DNA of 5,700 nt from JAAEQG01 sp023133475 (GTDB taxonomy: Bacteria; Planctomycetota; Phycisphaerae; UBA1845). Shown piece by piece: positions 4,818 to 5,700 of this stretch (positions are counted from its first letter, which is position 1; every line of letters begins with the position of its first letter). The notes under the pieces are model-generated. The model did not search any database. It saw only the letters and a program-made list of their open reading frames with translations, and was not told where the DNA came from. A program made the position numbers and the translations under genes. The DNA lies in NCBI GenBank assembly GCA_030631415.1, contig DAOVLE010000277.1:1-5700 (forward strand), given 5' to 3'.

Positions 4818-5048
4818 ATGATCAAGCAATTGAAGAAGGTCGGCAACAGCAACGCCCTGATCCTGGACAAGGCCCTCATGGAACTGGTCGGCCTCGAGGA
4901 GAACGGGGACGTTCAGATCACGGTCCACAACAGGTCCATCATCGTCACCCCCGCGGATCCGAGGCCCGTCGACAAGGACCGCTTCGAGGCCTGTTTGAGC
5001 CGCGTGGTCGAGGAGCGCCGGGAAGTCCTGCGGAAGCTGGCCGAATGA
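4818..5048 (+). CDS. AbrB/MazE (SpoVT-AbrB fold) antitoxin
   Basis: This 76-aa protein is predicted to neutralise the Doc toxin encoded just downstream and to repress the operon. Residues 1-45 (MIKQLKKVGNSNALILDKAL onward, with LVGLEENGDVQITV and SIIVTP) match the swapped-hairpin AbrB DNA-binding fold, which acts as a dimer. Residues 51-76 are a charged helical tail, the usual toxin-binding region. Its stop codon overlaps the toxin ATG (ATGA at 5045-5048), so the genes are translationally coupled. The length is typical for the family. The start at 4818 is set by GGAGGAG. Doc's classic partner is Phd; an AbrB-type partner for Doc is a known alternative pairing. Confidence 0.9.
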   Translation: MIKQLKKVGNSNALILDKALMELVGLEENGDVQITVHNRSIIVTPADPRPVDKDRFEACLSRVVEERREVLRKLAE

Positions 5049-5470
5049 AGGAGACCCCGATCTTTCTGACGCCTGACTTGGTGAAGGCCGTTCACCGCCG
5101 CATGATCGAGGAATTCGGCGGGGACCCGACGCTACGGGATGACGGGTTGCTGGAATCAGCCGTTATGATGCCCGCCGCGCAGTTCGGCGGCCAATACCTT
5201 CACGACGGCATCCCAGCCATGGCGGCGGCCTATCTTTTCCACATCTGCAAGAACCATGCGTTCGGAGACGGCAACAAGCGTACGGCGCTGGCGTCGGCGG
5301 AAATCTTCGTTCGGCTCAACGGGATGCGGCTCGACGCGACCAACATGGAACTCGAAGAGTTGACACTGGGTGTGGCCGACGGGCGTTTGTCCAAGGACGA
5401 GGTCACCGCGTTTTTCAATTCCCATGTTGTCGCCGGGGAAGCGCCGTCTTCGAAGCCCCCCAAGTTCTAG
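5045..5470 (+). CDS. doc: Doc (death-on-curing) Fic-fold toxin
   Basis: This 141-aa protein is the toxin of a type II toxin-antitoxin pair. The Fic/Doc signature is HAFGDGNKRTA at residues 71-81, with catalytic His71, the phosphate-binding DGNKR loop and Arg79. The upstream segment LRDDGLLESAVMMPAAQFGG (30-49) fits the flap region of Doc proteins, and AAYLFHICKNHAF forms the helix before the motif. Characterised Doc phosphorylates elongation factor EF-Tu and stops translation, a reversed Fic chemistry that goes with the Lys of GNKR. That activity is assumed here from family membership. The usual HPF is HAF, a tolerated change. All motif residues are present and the length is normal, so it looks intact. 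It starts at the ATG overlapping the antitoxin stop and has no strong ribosome binding site of its own. Confidence 0.92.
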   Translation: MKETPIFLTPDLVKAVHRRMIEEFGGDPTLRDDGLLESAVMMPAAQFGGQYLHDGIPAMAAAYLFHICKNHAFGDGNKRTALASAEIFVRLNGMRLDATNMELEELTLGVADGRLSKDEVTAFFNSHVVAGEAPSSKPPKF

Positions 5471-5507
5471 TGGTGTGATTCATCCTATTGGGGCATTATT
5501 CAGCGGC

Positions 5508-5544
5508 GGGTGGCCAGGGCAAGTAGTTGGGTGGCACGGGCAAG
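5508..5544 (+). repeat. Tandem partial duplication of the repeat's first arm
   Basis: GGGTGGCCAGGGCAAG (5508-5523) and GGGTGGCACGGGCAAG (5529-5544) are direct copies with 14 of 16 bases alike, 21 bp apart. The second is the first arm of the following palindrome, so the first looks like a decayed duplicate. Confidence 0.5.
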
Positions 5545-5603
5545 GACCGCCCCCGGAAGACGTTCATCTTGCGATGTCGCTACCTGGTGGTCCTTGCCCG
5601 TGC
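5529..5603 (+). repeat. 75-nt palindromic dispersed repeat, right copy
   Basis: GCACGGGCAAGGACC (5534-5548) and GGTCCTTGCCCGTGC (5589-5603) are perfect 15-bp inverted arms around a 40-nt loop. The element matches the left copy (86-161) in inverted orientation, including part of the loop. It lies downstream of the Doc gene with no T-run, so a terminator role is only possible. Confidence 0.75.
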
Positions 5604-5700
5604 TGGACCCGTTGGAAGCTCTGTGGGCACCGTGGCCCAGGCCCACGGACAAAGCCCGCGGCGAGGCTTTGGTGGTTGTTCCAGGCGTATTGGCGCGGGC
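5604..5700. other. Right-edge intergenic sequence
   Basis: No gene or ribosome binding site is recognisable here. A small hairpin, CCGTGG (5630-5635) and CCACGG (5643-5648), is present. The sequence may be the flank of a gene beyond the window. Confidence 0.3.

Noticed and set aside
4811..5044. Upstream extension of the Doc frame
   Set aside because: It reads the antitoxin gene in another frame, giving Gly/Arg/Pro-rich nonsense. The ATGA-coupled start at 5045 gives a normal-length Doc.
5471..5603. Rho-independent terminator after doc
   Set aside because: The only strong stem here has a 40-nt loop and no following T-run, and it belongs to a dispersed repeat family.

Overview
The window looks like chromosomal DNA from a planctomycete-type bacterium (Planctomycetota). 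This is inferred from gene style, not from a marker gene. The clues are a secreted multidomain protein full of DCNxNxxPDxCD repeats ending in a dockerin-like module, a prepilin with Ala at -1 (A|FTLVELL), a GC-rich sequence, and intergenic DNA packed with palindromic repeats. No rRNA, tRNA, CRISPR array or transposase gene is visible.

Layout. Positions 1-288 hold no gene I can support. They contain a 9-bp hairpin, a 76-nt imperfect palindrome, an 82-nt palindrome and a GTAG-footed REP hairpin. Positions 289-3273 (minus) encode a 994-aa secreted papain-family (C1A) cysteine peptidase with a complete Cys/His/Asn catalytic set, eleven Cys-Asn-Asp repeats, two inserted beta-sandwich-like domains and a C-terminal dockerin-like pair of calcium loops. 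Positions 3274-3661 are its leader, with two candidate sigma70-type promoters and a possible translationally coupled 40-aa leader ORF. A REP pair (3662-3718) separates it from a 179-aa GspH/FimT-like pseudopilin (3727-4266, minus). Positions 4267-4762 are intergenic and hold a 269-bp nested palindromic cluster (4451-4719) with two REPs and a run of heptamer repeats. Positions 4763-5470 (plus) are a toxin-antitoxin operon: an AbrB/MazE-type antitoxin overlapped by ATGA with a Doc/Fic toxin, preceded by a promoter that overlaps a 17-bp near-palindrome likely to be the operator. Positions 5471-5700 hold no recognised gene, but contain a second copy of the left-end 76-nt palindrome.

How the parts relate. 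The pseudopilin belongs to type II secretion or type IV pilus machinery and the peptidase is an exported protein. They share a strand, but the REP pair and separate promoter signals suggest separate transcripts, so any machine-substrate link is conjecture. The toxin-antitoxin pair diverges from the pseudopilin and is a self-contained module.

The least ordinary content is the repeat landscape. There are five GTAG-footed hairpins of the kind recognised by REP-associated tyrosine transposases, one 8 nt after the stop of each of the two long minus-strand genes. There are also two dispersed palindromes at opposite ends of the window whose arms differ by compensatory base changes. I found no clear undescribed multi-gene system.
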